A stretch of 10,715 nt of DNA from Desulfotomaculaceae bacterium (GTDB lineage Bacteria; Bacillota; Desulfotomaculia; Desulfotomaculales; Pelotomaculaceae): positions 1-10,715 of the forward strand of contig JAQVLS010000042.1 in the NCBI GenBank assembly GCA_028704035.1. The letters run 5' to 3'. The translations under genes and the position numbers were made by a program. Shown here one piece after another: positions 1 to 4,978 of this stretch (positions are counted from its first letter, which is position 1; every line of letters starts with the position of its first letter). The notes under the pieces are model-generated. The model searched no databases and had not been told where the DNA came from. It saw only the letters and a list, made by a program, of their open reading frames with translations.

Positions 1-1
1 C

Positions 2-946
2 ACGGAAGAGGAAAAAGTGCAGATAGCCGTCAGGCATCTGCTGCCGAAGCAAATAAAGGAACATGGTCTCAGCAAAGAAATGCTGAGGGTATCTGAAAAT
101 ACCATACGAAAAATAACCCGGGAATACACTCGCGAGTCAGGCGTCCGAAATTTAGAAAGACAGATCGCTACAATCTGCCGTAAGACCGCGCGTCAGGTTG
201 TCACCGACAAGATCAAGAAGCTCCGTGTAACCTCCCAGAATTTGAATCGGTTCCTGGGTTCACCACGTTTCCGCTATGGCGTCGCCGAGTTGGATGACCA
301 GGTTGGAGTAGCGACAGGTTTGGCCTGGACAGAAGTAGGCGGAGACACCCTTGCTATCGAAGTCTCTGTTTATAAGGGCACAGGCCGTCTTACTTTAACC
401 GGCAAGCTGGGCGATGTGATGAAGGAATCAGCCCAGGCCGGATACAGTTATGTCCGCAGCCGCGCCGCTGAATTAAACATAGACGAAGATTTATATGACA
501 AGCAGGATATCCATATCCACATCCCGGAAGGGGCGATTCCCAAGGACGGCCCCTCCGCCGGTATAACCATGGCCTCCGCCCTCGCTTCGGCGATTACCGG
601 CCGGAAGGTGCGTCATGATGTAGCGATGACTGGAGAAATCACTCTGCGCGGCAGGGTTCTGCCGATTGGCGGAGTCAAGGAAAAAATACTGGCAGCTCAC
701 CGGGCTGGGATAAAAACTGTGATTCTGCCGAATGATAATAAAAAGGATTTAGATGAGATCCCGAAAAAAGTCAAGGACAAAATGAAATTTATTCTGGTTG
801 ACCACATGGACCAGGTGCTGGAAACAGCTCTTACTGAAAGGGAGTATGTGCCGGCGCCCATAACGGCTGACGCACCGGTCATGCCGCAACCACCGGCTTA
901 CACGCCGGCCGTGGTAAACGAGGGGGGTACCCAGATTCCTTCATGA
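2..946 (+). CDS. lon: ATP-dependent protease Lon, C-terminal part (5' end outside window)
   Basis: Lon is a cytosolic AAA+ serine protease that degrades misfolded and regulatory proteins. The reading frame is open from base 2, so the gene starts upstream and about 314 residues are visible. The first ~60 residues fit the end of the AAA+ module, with the family's [11 protein letters not shown] stretch. The rest is the Lon proteolytic domain. The catalytic Ser lies in DGPSAG (codon 554-556). The catalytic Lys is the second Lys of GGVKEK (codon 683-685), 43 residues later, the spacing known for E. coli Ser679/Lys722. The AWTEVGGD stretch that opens the protease domain is also present. After the usual end of the domain there is a proline-rich tail of about 30 residues. 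The TGA overlaps the ATG of engB (ATGA), as expected for the conserved lon-engB (ysxC) pair of Firmicutes. Confidence 0.97.
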   Translation, partial: TEEEKVQIAVRHLLPKQIKEHGLSKEMLRVSENTIRKITREYTRESGVRNLERQIATICRKTARQVVTDKIKKLRVTSQNLNRFLGSPRFRYGVAELDDQVGVATGLAWTEVGGDTLAIEVSVYKGTGRLTLTGKLGDVMKESAQAGYSYVRSRAAELNIDEDLYDKQDIHIHIPEGAIPKDGPSAGITMASALASAITGRKVRHDVAMTGEITLRGRVLPIGGVKEKILAAHRAGIKTVILPNDNKKDLDEIPKKVKDKMKFILVDHMDQVLETALTEREYVPAPITADAPVMPQPPAYTPAVVNEGGTQIPS

Positions 947-1551
947 AAATAACAGGCGCCGAATTTGTTACCAGTGCGGTTAAAACTGCTGACTACCCGG
1001 CCGGGGAACTTCCAGAAGTTGCCCTAGCCGGGCGTTCTAATGTAGGGAAGTCTTCACTATTAAACAAAATTGCCAACAGGAAAGGGCTGGCGCGCACCAG
1101 CAATACCCCCGGCCGTACCCGTCTTATAAACTTTTTCAAAGTTAACGGGGTTTTCCACCTTGTTGATTTGCCCGGCTACGGTTACGCCAAAGTCTCGCTC
1201 AAAGAGAAGGAAAGCTGGCGCATCATGGTGGAAGGCTACCTGTTGACCAGAAAAAATCTGCAAGGCGTCGTGCTGCTAATAGACAGCCGCCATCCGCCTA
1301 CCGCCCAGGATATCCAAATGTACGGCTGGCTGAAATATCGTGGTATAAATACCGTAGTCGTTGCTACAAAAGCGGATAAGAATTCACGCTCCAGGCTGCT
1401 GCAGTCCCTAAAAGTCATCCGTGCCGCCCTGCCTCTGGCAGATGGGGACCAGCTGGTGCCTTTCTCTGCCGAAACCGGCCAGGGAAAAGAAGAACTGCTT
1501 GAAATAATCGCCCGCTGGGTGGGAAAAGAGTCGCCGGACGTCGGAAGCTAG
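943..1551 (+). CDS. engB: Ribosome biogenesis GTP-binding protein EngB/YsxC
   Basis: EngB is a small TRAFAC-class GTPase required for assembly of the large ribosomal subunit. At 202 aa it has the normal family length. All G motifs are visible: G1 GRSNVGKSS (residues 30-38), G2 region NTPGRTR (54-60), G3 DLPG followed by YGYAK (75-83), G4 TKAD (142-145) and G5 SAETG (175-179). The ATG overlaps the lon stop codon by 4 nt. A purine-rich AGGGGGG (921-927 region) lies somewhat far upstream, so translation is probably coupled to lon. Nothing in the protein looks unusual. It is the last plus-strand gene before a convergent minus-strand segment. Confidence 0.97.
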   Translation: MKITGAEFVTSAVKTADYPAGELPEVALAGRSNVGKSSLLNKIANRKGLARTSNTPGRTRLINFFKVNGVFHLVDLPGYGYAKVSLKEKESWRIMVEGYLLTRKNLQGVVLLIDSRHPPTAQDIQMYGWLKYRGINTVVVATKADKNSRSRLLQSLKVIRAALPLADGDQLVPFSAETGQGKEELLEIIARWVGKESPDVGS

Positions 1552-1585
1552 ATTTTAACCGTTGGCACATACTGCATTCCCCGGA

Positions 1586-1604
1586 GTGTCAATTGGGGAC
1601 ATAC
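1586..1604. repeat. GTGTC...GGGGAC intergenic motif, copy A
   Basis: Just after engB there is GTGTC followed by AATTGGGGACA, an imperfect inverted motif with TGTC/GACA ends. Related G/C-run motifs occur at 7623-7650 and, more weakly, at 4241-4256. Short GTGTCCCC/GGGGACA units are scattered between genes in many Clostridia-like genomes. That these three belong to one family is my inference. Confidence 0.4.
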
Positions 1605-1653
1605 CTTTTACCACAAAGGAATACCCGCAAGAGGAGGTGTGTCTCCATTCCGC

Positions 1654-1698
1654 TAACACAGACAATCCCAGGGTTTTACCCTGGGATTGTCTGTGTTA
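1654..1698. terminator. Perfect 21-bp inverted repeat between convergent genes (bidirectional terminator or 3' hairpin)
   Basis: The arms 1654-1674 and 1678-1698 are exact reverse complements with a TTT loop, giving a 21-bp stem without mismatch. It sits between engB (plus) and the lipoprotein gene (minus) and begins 2 nt past the latter's stop codon. A convergent position suits a two-way terminator or mRNA-stabilising hairpin. However, no T-run directly follows the stem on either strand; the nearest is a TTTTT about 13 nt further on the plus strand. A classical intrinsic terminator is therefore not fully supported. Confidence 0.6.
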
Positions 1699-1700
1699 AG

Positions 1701-2366
1701 CTAATTATCTGTTTTTGAGTTTTCTCCATTGATTTCTGAAGGCTGCGTTTTTTTAGTTTGGTCTGTAGTAGTTTTGCCTTGCTCTTTAATCGTTTTATCC
1801 TGCCCGGTAGTAGGCGCTGGCGCTGGCGCGGGTGCTGCCGGTGTGGTTTTTGGTGTCTGGGCAGGCGGAGCCGGGATTTGCGCCGCAGGGGCAGGGGCCG
1901 GCGCTGCCGCTTCTGCTCTAACTATTTCAAACCCCGCTCCGTTTATTGTCCTGTTGGGCGGGTTCAGACTGACCGCCGTAACTGGCCCGCTTTTGTCACC
2001 AGCATCCTTGGCGCTCACGTATTTAGCCTTGACCTCGAGCCAGATAAAATCCTGGGCGGGTACCTTTTGTATAATGTCTGTGATCTCAATTTTATATTTT
2101 ATGTTCTCCCCGGCGCTGGCGAGAATATAATTGATGTCGTTGACCTGGACCCAGGTTGTCGCTTCTCTCTTGGAGATGTCGGAGGCAATATTTTTGATCA
2201 CGTCGGGTGCTTTATTTAAATCGATCGGGCTGAAACCCAATTTTGACGTTTCCGGGATGACTGATGATGGCGTGGGTTCTGGTGCGGGCGCCGGCTGTTG
2301 CAAGGCTGAACATCCGGCGCTAAGGCTGAGACATAGCAGCAGCGCAATAATCAATACTTTTCGCAT
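1701..2366 (-). CDS. Putative lipoprotein with Pro/Ala-rich C-terminal region
   Basis: This 221-aa protein starts MRKVLIIALLLCLSLSAGCS, a signal peptide with a lipobox-like SAGC. The predicted lipidated Cys is residue 19, so it is probably anchored to the outer face of the membrane. The ATG at 2366 is chosen because GGAGG lies 8 nt upstream; a TTG two codons earlier would be only 2 nt from the SD. Residues 21-43 form a proline-rich linker. Residues ~45-152 look like a small folded domain with alternating strands. Residues ~153-186 are Pro/Ala repeats, followed by a hydrophilic Lys/Thr/Gln tail. I do not recognise the family with certainty. The middle domain vaguely resembles the PrcB-like lipoprotein fold, a weak impression only. 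It lies downstream of the solute-binding protein gene, beyond a terminator, so it may be transcribed separately or by read-through. Confidence 0.85.
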   Translation of the reverse strand: MRKVLIIALLLCLSLSAGCSALQQPAPAPEPTPSSVIPETSKLGFSPIDLNKAPDVIKNIASDISKREATTWVQVNDINYILASAGENIKYKIEITDIIQKVPAQDFIWLEVKAKYVSAKDAGDKSGPVTAVSLNPPNRTINGAGFEIVRAEAAAPAPAPAAQIPAPPAQTPKTTPAAPAPAPAPTTGQDKTIKEQGKTTTDQTKKTQPSEINGENSKTDN

Positions 2367-2423
2367 GAACAATACCTCCGTTGTTTTTTTATATTGTTTT
2401 CTGTCCTGCCCTAATTAATACAT

Positions 2424-2449
2424 AATAAAAACCCCCGCTGTTACGGGGG
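2424..2449 (-). terminator. Intrinsic terminator, minus strand
   Basis: Read on the minus strand, CCCCCG - 6-nt loop - CGGGGG (2449-2432) is followed directly by TTTTTATT. This is a textbook Rho-independent terminator. It lies about 100 nt after the stop of the solute-binding protein gene and about 55 nt before the SD of the lipoprotein gene. It may end the upstream transcript, or act as an attenuator for the downstream gene. Confidence 0.8.
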
Positions 2450-2545
2450 ATCTCCAGTCTATAGTTATAGAAAAATGCCAGGTGGGTTCAACACCGTGGT
2501 AACCTTTTCCTCGGACAGAACCAATTTCTAGTTTGCTGCTGGCGG
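2450..2545 (-). other. Possible structured RNA segment between the two minus-strand genes
   Basis: On the minus strand this 96-nt spacer can form nested pairings. GCCAG pairs with CTGGC on the outside, and GGTTC pairs with GAACC inside it. A small hairpin, CTAT-AACT-ATAG, follows, and then the terminator at 2449-2424. An aptamer-like fold, then a terminator, then an SD and gene is the order expected for a riboswitch or attenuator. I cannot match it to a family I know, and helices of this size can occur by chance. Confidence 0.3.
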
Positions 2546-3628
2546 TTACTGTTTAAAAATGCGTTGAAGAAAACTTTTGTTCCCTTTATCCGCCTTTGGA
2601 ACATAAACCACAGTCTGCACAGCGTTCAGGGCAAAATCGTTTATAACGATTGATTCATAGGGGATTGTGCCGGTAATTTCTCCGGAATTTTTTGCCGCCC
2701 TATGAAATTTTTCGTATGATTCCCCCGTTATCATCGGGTTGGCAGCCCAAACACCAAGTGATTGGTAGCGCCGGATAGAATTCAGCAAAATTGATTTGTC
2801 AAGGTTGGGGAAAGAACTTACAGCAGCCTCCGCAGCTTCCTCGGCGCTGTGTGCGCTTAACCACAGCTGGGCTTTATAAATGGCGTTAGTGAACTTTTGG
2901 AACAATTCGGGGTTCGATTCGATGCTGCCGGGCATAGCGGCATAAGCTGTCACTGCCATATTCCCGGCGGCGCTGCCGACCGACGCTACTACCCGGCCGG
3001 AACCATCGGCCTCAACGAGGGAAGCCTCAGGCTCCAGCAGTTGAATATAATTCCCTGTGCCGGCGCGAAAAGCCGTGATCCGCAGGTTGTCCGGGATATT
3101 ATAATATATGGTTACTTCCCTGTAAGGGAGCAGGCCGTGGTCTCTTAAAACATTTTCAAGGGCTATTTGCGTGCTGTCATTATGTGCGCTGCCGATGATG
3201 GTTTTGCGCTTCAGGTCCTGCCACTGAAAACCTTCCAAACCATTATCTGTCCTAGCCAGCAGCAAAGAGCCGTCCCGGGCCGCCGCCACGGCAAATATCT
3301 TCGGCTGGGGGGATTCTGCGGCGGGATTAAACATAATTCTCTGCAAGCCGCATATGACAATGTCGGCCCTGCCTTCAATCAGTGAGGTTCGTATGGCTTC
3401 AGCACCTCTCGCGCTGATTGTTACGTCCAGGTTTTCTTCCTGAAAAAAACCGAGGTTTTGAGCCAGATACTGGGGCAGATAAAAGGGTGAGCGTACTGAC
3501 TCCAAAACCCTTACGGCATGGATCTGTTCAACTGCAGCTGGTCTTTTAATGCTTTTAACTATCGCTAAAGATAAAAAGGACCCCAAAAGAATGATCATTA
3601 CTATTATTAATTTAGTTCTGGAATGCAA
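2546..3628 (-). CDS. Membrane-anchored ABC-type solute-binding protein, NitT/TauT (SsuA/THI5-like) family
   Basis: This 360-aa protein resembles periplasmic-type binding proteins for nitrate, taurine, sulfonate or thiamine-precursor ABC importers. The family signature is clear near the N-terminus: FYLPQYLAQNLGFFQEENLDV (residues ~49-69), then a GAEAIRTSLIEGRADI stretch (75-90), which corresponds to ligand-cleft segments of the NMT1/THI5 fold. A hydrophobic segment at residues ~7-24 lacks a lipobox Cys, so it is either an uncleaved membrane anchor or a signal peptide. The start is TTG at 3628, with AGGAGG centred about 8 nt upstream; the next in-frame ATG is residue 11 and has no such site. 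No permease or ATPase gene lies beside it, so it looks like an orphan binding protein. The substrate cannot be told from the sequence. Confidence 0.88.
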   Translation of the reverse strand: MHSRTKLIIVMIILLGSFLSLAIVKSIKRPAAVEQIHAVRVLESVRSPFYLPQYLAQNLGFFQEENLDVTISARGAEAIRTSLIEGRADIVICGLQRIMFNPAAESPQPKIFAVAAARDGSLLLARTDNGLEGFQWQDLKRKTIIGSAHNDSTQIALENVLRDHGLLPYREVTIYYNIPDNLRITAFRAGTGNYIQLLEPEASLVEADGSGRVVASVGSAAGNMAVTAYAAMPGSIESNPELFQKFTNAIYKAQLWLSAHSAEEAAEAAVSSFPNLDKSILLNSIRRYQSLGVWAANPMITGESYEKFHRAAKNSGEITGTIPYESIVINDFALNAVQTVVYVPKADKGNKSFLQRIFKQ

Positions 3629-3721
3629 TTATAACTCCTCCTCTCCCTCTTTTCTATTAATTGCTATTTCAAGCAAAGAGTTTTGATGACTAATGCCTGC
3701 ATTGAAAAACAAAGGTAACAT

Positions 3722-3751
3722 TTGCATAATATGGCAACCGGGGCATAATAT
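3722..3751 (+). promoter_or_regulatory. Candidate sigma-A promoter for the TIGR04086-like gene
   Basis: TTGCAT (3722-3727) and TAATAT (3746-3751) are separated by 18 nt, about 30 nt upstream of the TTG start at 3780. The position and AT-rich context fit a housekeeping promoter. A second TAATAT follows at 3753-3758. Confidence 0.5.
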
Positions 3752-3779
3752 TTAATATAGATAAAAAGGGGGTATTGTT

Positions 3780-4223
3780 TTGAAGGGGTTAACTTTTGTG
3801 CACTGGTCCAAGACACAGGCGCCAATATTTAGTAGGTTCAGGGCCGGGGCGGCGTTGTTTGGTCTGGCCTGGGCACTGGGGGTAACTTTTGCCGCCTGTG
3901 TTTTAATGTTTGCCTGGGTTGTGCTTTCCGTGGGACCGGTCTATAATTTCAGTACTTTTGTAATAGCAGGCTCCGTTTTTGGGGCTGTTACCGGCGGCGC
4001 CTTCTGCGGCAGGGCGGCAGGGTCAATGGGGTTGGCGCACGGTTTTTTGACCGGCCTATCCTATGGACTGCTGCTGGCCGCTTTATTTTATATCGGCAGT
4101 AGTGCAGGTTTCAGCGCTGCCGAACTGCTGGCACGGGCTCTGCTGCTGGGAGTTGTAGGCTCCTTCGGTGGCCTGCTTGGTGTAAATTCACATATCAGGA
4201 GGGGGCTTCCTGCCAGGGAGTAG
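3780..4223 (+). CDS. TIGR04086-like small integral membrane protein
   Basis: This 147-aa, strongly hydrophobic protein has about four predicted membrane helices (roughly residues 24-51, 57-78, 84-106 and 116-137). It is rich in small Gly/Ala packing motifs such as AGSVFGAVTGG and GLSYG. Length and glycine pattern resemble the TIGR04086 (YrzE-like) membrane proteins of Firmicutes, whose function is unknown; I assign this from resemblance only. The start is TTG, preceded by AAGGGGG with 7 nt spacing; the next in-frame ATG is residue 43, which would remove the first helix. A promoter-like sequence lies just upstream, and the gene is divergent from the solute-binding protein gene. The C-terminus is short and basic (HIRRGLPARE), probably cytoplasmic. 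Confidence 0.7.
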   Translation: MKGLTFVHWSKTQAPIFSRFRAGAALFGLAWALGVTFAACVLMFAWVVLSVGPVYNFSTFVIAGSVFGAVTGGAFCGRAAGSMGLAHGFLTGLSYGLLLAALFYIGSSAGFSAAELLARALLLGVVGSFGGLLGVNSHIRRGLPARE

Positions 4224-4240
4224 CCATATCTTTAAATTAG

Positions 4241-4256
4241 GCGTCCCCCAATGCGG
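4241..4256. repeat. GCGTCCCCC intergenic motif, weak copy C
   Basis: GCGTCCCCCAATGCGG, about 18 nt after the TIGR04086-like gene, resembles the GTGTCCCCGAATGGGG unit found after valS. The match is partial and short, so family membership is tentative. Confidence 0.2.
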
Positions 4257-4277
4257 CTCCGGTGGGATTAACACGAT

Positions 4278-4306
4278 TTGGATAGGTTGAAAGGATTTAA
4301 TAATAC
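4278..4306 (+). promoter_or_regulatory. Weak candidate promoter for a possible small RNA
   Basis: TTGGAT (4278-4283) and TAATAC (4301-4306) are 17 nt apart. Only about half of each box matches the consensus. It is listed because it lies just before a compact region of hairpins that ends in a terminator. Confidence 0.25.
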
Positions 4307-4312
4307 AATTGA

Positions 4313-4394
4313 TTCTGACTTGGTTCCAAGATGTTACTGAGGCGCAGGCAACCGGCTGCGTGCCAAGAAATCCTCATAAGAGGATTTTACTTTT
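4313..4394 (+). ncRNA. Candidate small structured RNA (unrecognised)
   Basis: About 80 nt with several possible helices: CTTGG (4319-4323) with CCAAG (4363-4367), enclosing CGCAG (4343-4347) with CTGCG (4356-4360). These are followed at once by a terminator-like hairpin. Together with the weak promoter upstream this could be an independent small RNA. It could equally be the 3' end of the membrane-protein mRNA. It matches no family I can name. Confidence 0.3.
4368..4394 (+). terminator. Terminator-like hairpin
   Basis: AAATCCTC (4368-4375), loop ATAA, GAGGATTT (4380-4387): an 8-bp perfect stem followed by TACTTTT. It probably ends transcription from the TIGR04086-like gene or from a small RNA starting near 4313. 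The stem is AT-rich at its base and the T-run is interrupted, so it may be only partly efficient. Confidence 0.55.
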
Positions 4395-4488
4395 ATAAGG
4401 GGAATATAGATATCAATGGAAAATTAACACCTGCGTAAGTGTATTTGCGAGTGTCTATGGCTTTTTGGATAATTTTTTGGGAGCTTTG

Positions 4489-4608
4489 ATGAACAATTCG
4501 CAAAAAGTTATATGGCTTATAATTATCGCTTTCCTTGGAACAGCCGTGATTCTTTTTTGGTGGGTAAGAAATATAACTAACTACAAAGGGGTAAAAAGCA
4601 GATATTAA
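4489..4608 (+). CDS. Small ORF, 39-aa single-pass membrane microprotein
   Basis: This short ORF begins ATG AAC AAT and ends TAA. GGGAG lies about 5 nt before the ATG, a credible SD. The product has a short polar N-terminus (MNNSQK), one hydrophobic segment (residues ~7-26, VIWLIIIAFLGTAVILFWWV) and a basic polar tail (residues 27-39, with R27, K33, K36 and R38). That is the build of a single-pass membrane microprotein with the positive tail inside. It lies downstream of a terminator-like hairpin and directly upstream of the valS promoter. I do not recognise a family. No strong promoter of its own is evident. A chance ORF of this length is possible, but SD plus an uninterrupted hydrophobic stretch plus positive-inside charge make a real gene plausible. 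Confidence 0.5.
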   Translation: MNNSQKVIWLIIIAFLGTAVILFWWVRNITNYKGVKSRY

Positions 4609-4639
4609 AAAGTTTTCCACGGCGAAGGACTCTCCCTGG

Positions 4640-4668
4640 TTGACACCGCTGCTTAAAATCTTTATTAT
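4640..4668 (+). promoter_or_regulatory. Sigma-A promoter of the valS T-box transcript
   Basis: A consensus -35 TTGACA (4640-4645) and -10 TATTAT (4663-4668) are separated by 17 nt. This predicts a start near 4675, just before the T-box leader. It is the best promoter match in the window. Confidence 0.8.
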
Positions 4669-4675
4669 ATTTTGT

Positions 4676-4953
4676 AGCTATATTTAACGGCTATGAAAGG
4701 GAGGGGACGGTTTCCCGGGCATATTTTGTGGTGTTAGAGATGGAAGCCCCAGGCTGAAAGGTTTCCTGCCCGCGCCTGTTCCTGTCGCCCCGGAGCTTTA
4801 GCGCTGAATTCACAGTAAGCGCCGGCGGGTTTTGCCCGTTACAGCAATAAAGAAAAGAGCCGCCAGTTAAAGATATTTTACTATTAACTGGAATCAGGGT
4901 GGTACCGCGGATGAATTCCCTCATCCGTCCTTGCAGACGGAGAGGGTTTTTTT
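4676..4953 (+). promoter_or_regulatory. T-box leader of valS, specifier GTC (Val)
   Basis: This tRNA-sensing leader controls valS by premature termination. Stem I can be drawn from CGGGCA (4716-4721) with TGCCCG (4767-4772) and an upper helix GGAAGCC (4742-4748) with GGTTTCC (4760-4766). The lower helix is GGGG (4703-4706) with CCCC (4788-4791). On the 3' side of the internal loop, directly before the lower helix, lies GTC (4784-4786), a valine codon in the specifier position. A stem CCAGTTAA/TTAACTGG (4863-4870, 4884-4891) precedes the T-box consensus AGGGTGGTACCGCGG (4896-4910). Its TGGT can pair with the ACCA end of uncharged tRNA-Val. The competing terminator follows. Uncharged tRNA-Val should favour the antiterminator and read-through. 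The leader fills most of the 370-nt gap before valS. Confidence 0.93.
4918..4953 (+). terminator. T-box-controlled terminator before valS
   Basis: CCCTC and CCGTC (4918-4929) pair with GACGG and GAGGG (4936-4946), with a small internal loop. A run of seven T (4947-4953) follows. It lies directly after the T-box sequence and is the off-state of the leader. Confidence 0.9.
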
Positions 4954-4978
4954 ATTAACATTGTGAGGAGTGGAATCA

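Noticed and set aside
1729..2219. Plus-strand ORFs across the lipoprotein gene
   Set aside because: Their Gly/Ala- or Arg-rich products are the opposite-strand reading of the Pro/Ala tract. The minus-strand gene has a signal peptide, lipobox and SD.
4330..4440. Plus-strand ORF starting ATGTTACTGAGG through the hairpin region
   Set aside because: No SD precedes the ATG, the product is of mixed composition, and the DNA is better explained by hairpins and a terminator.
4393..4620. 75-codon minus-strand ORF before the valS leader
   Set aside because: No SD and no plausible domain. It overlaps the better-supported 39-codon plus-strand ORF and the terminator-like hairpin.
4801..4830. TTC after GAA near 4815 as a T-box specifier (Phe)
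   Set aside because: GAATTCAC superficially matches the specifier-loop pattern, but it lies after the lower helix of Stem I. GTC at 4784 sits in the right loop position and agrees with valS.
4691..4924. 77-codon minus-strand ORF across the T-box
   Set aside because: The region is fully explained by the T-box RNA structure.
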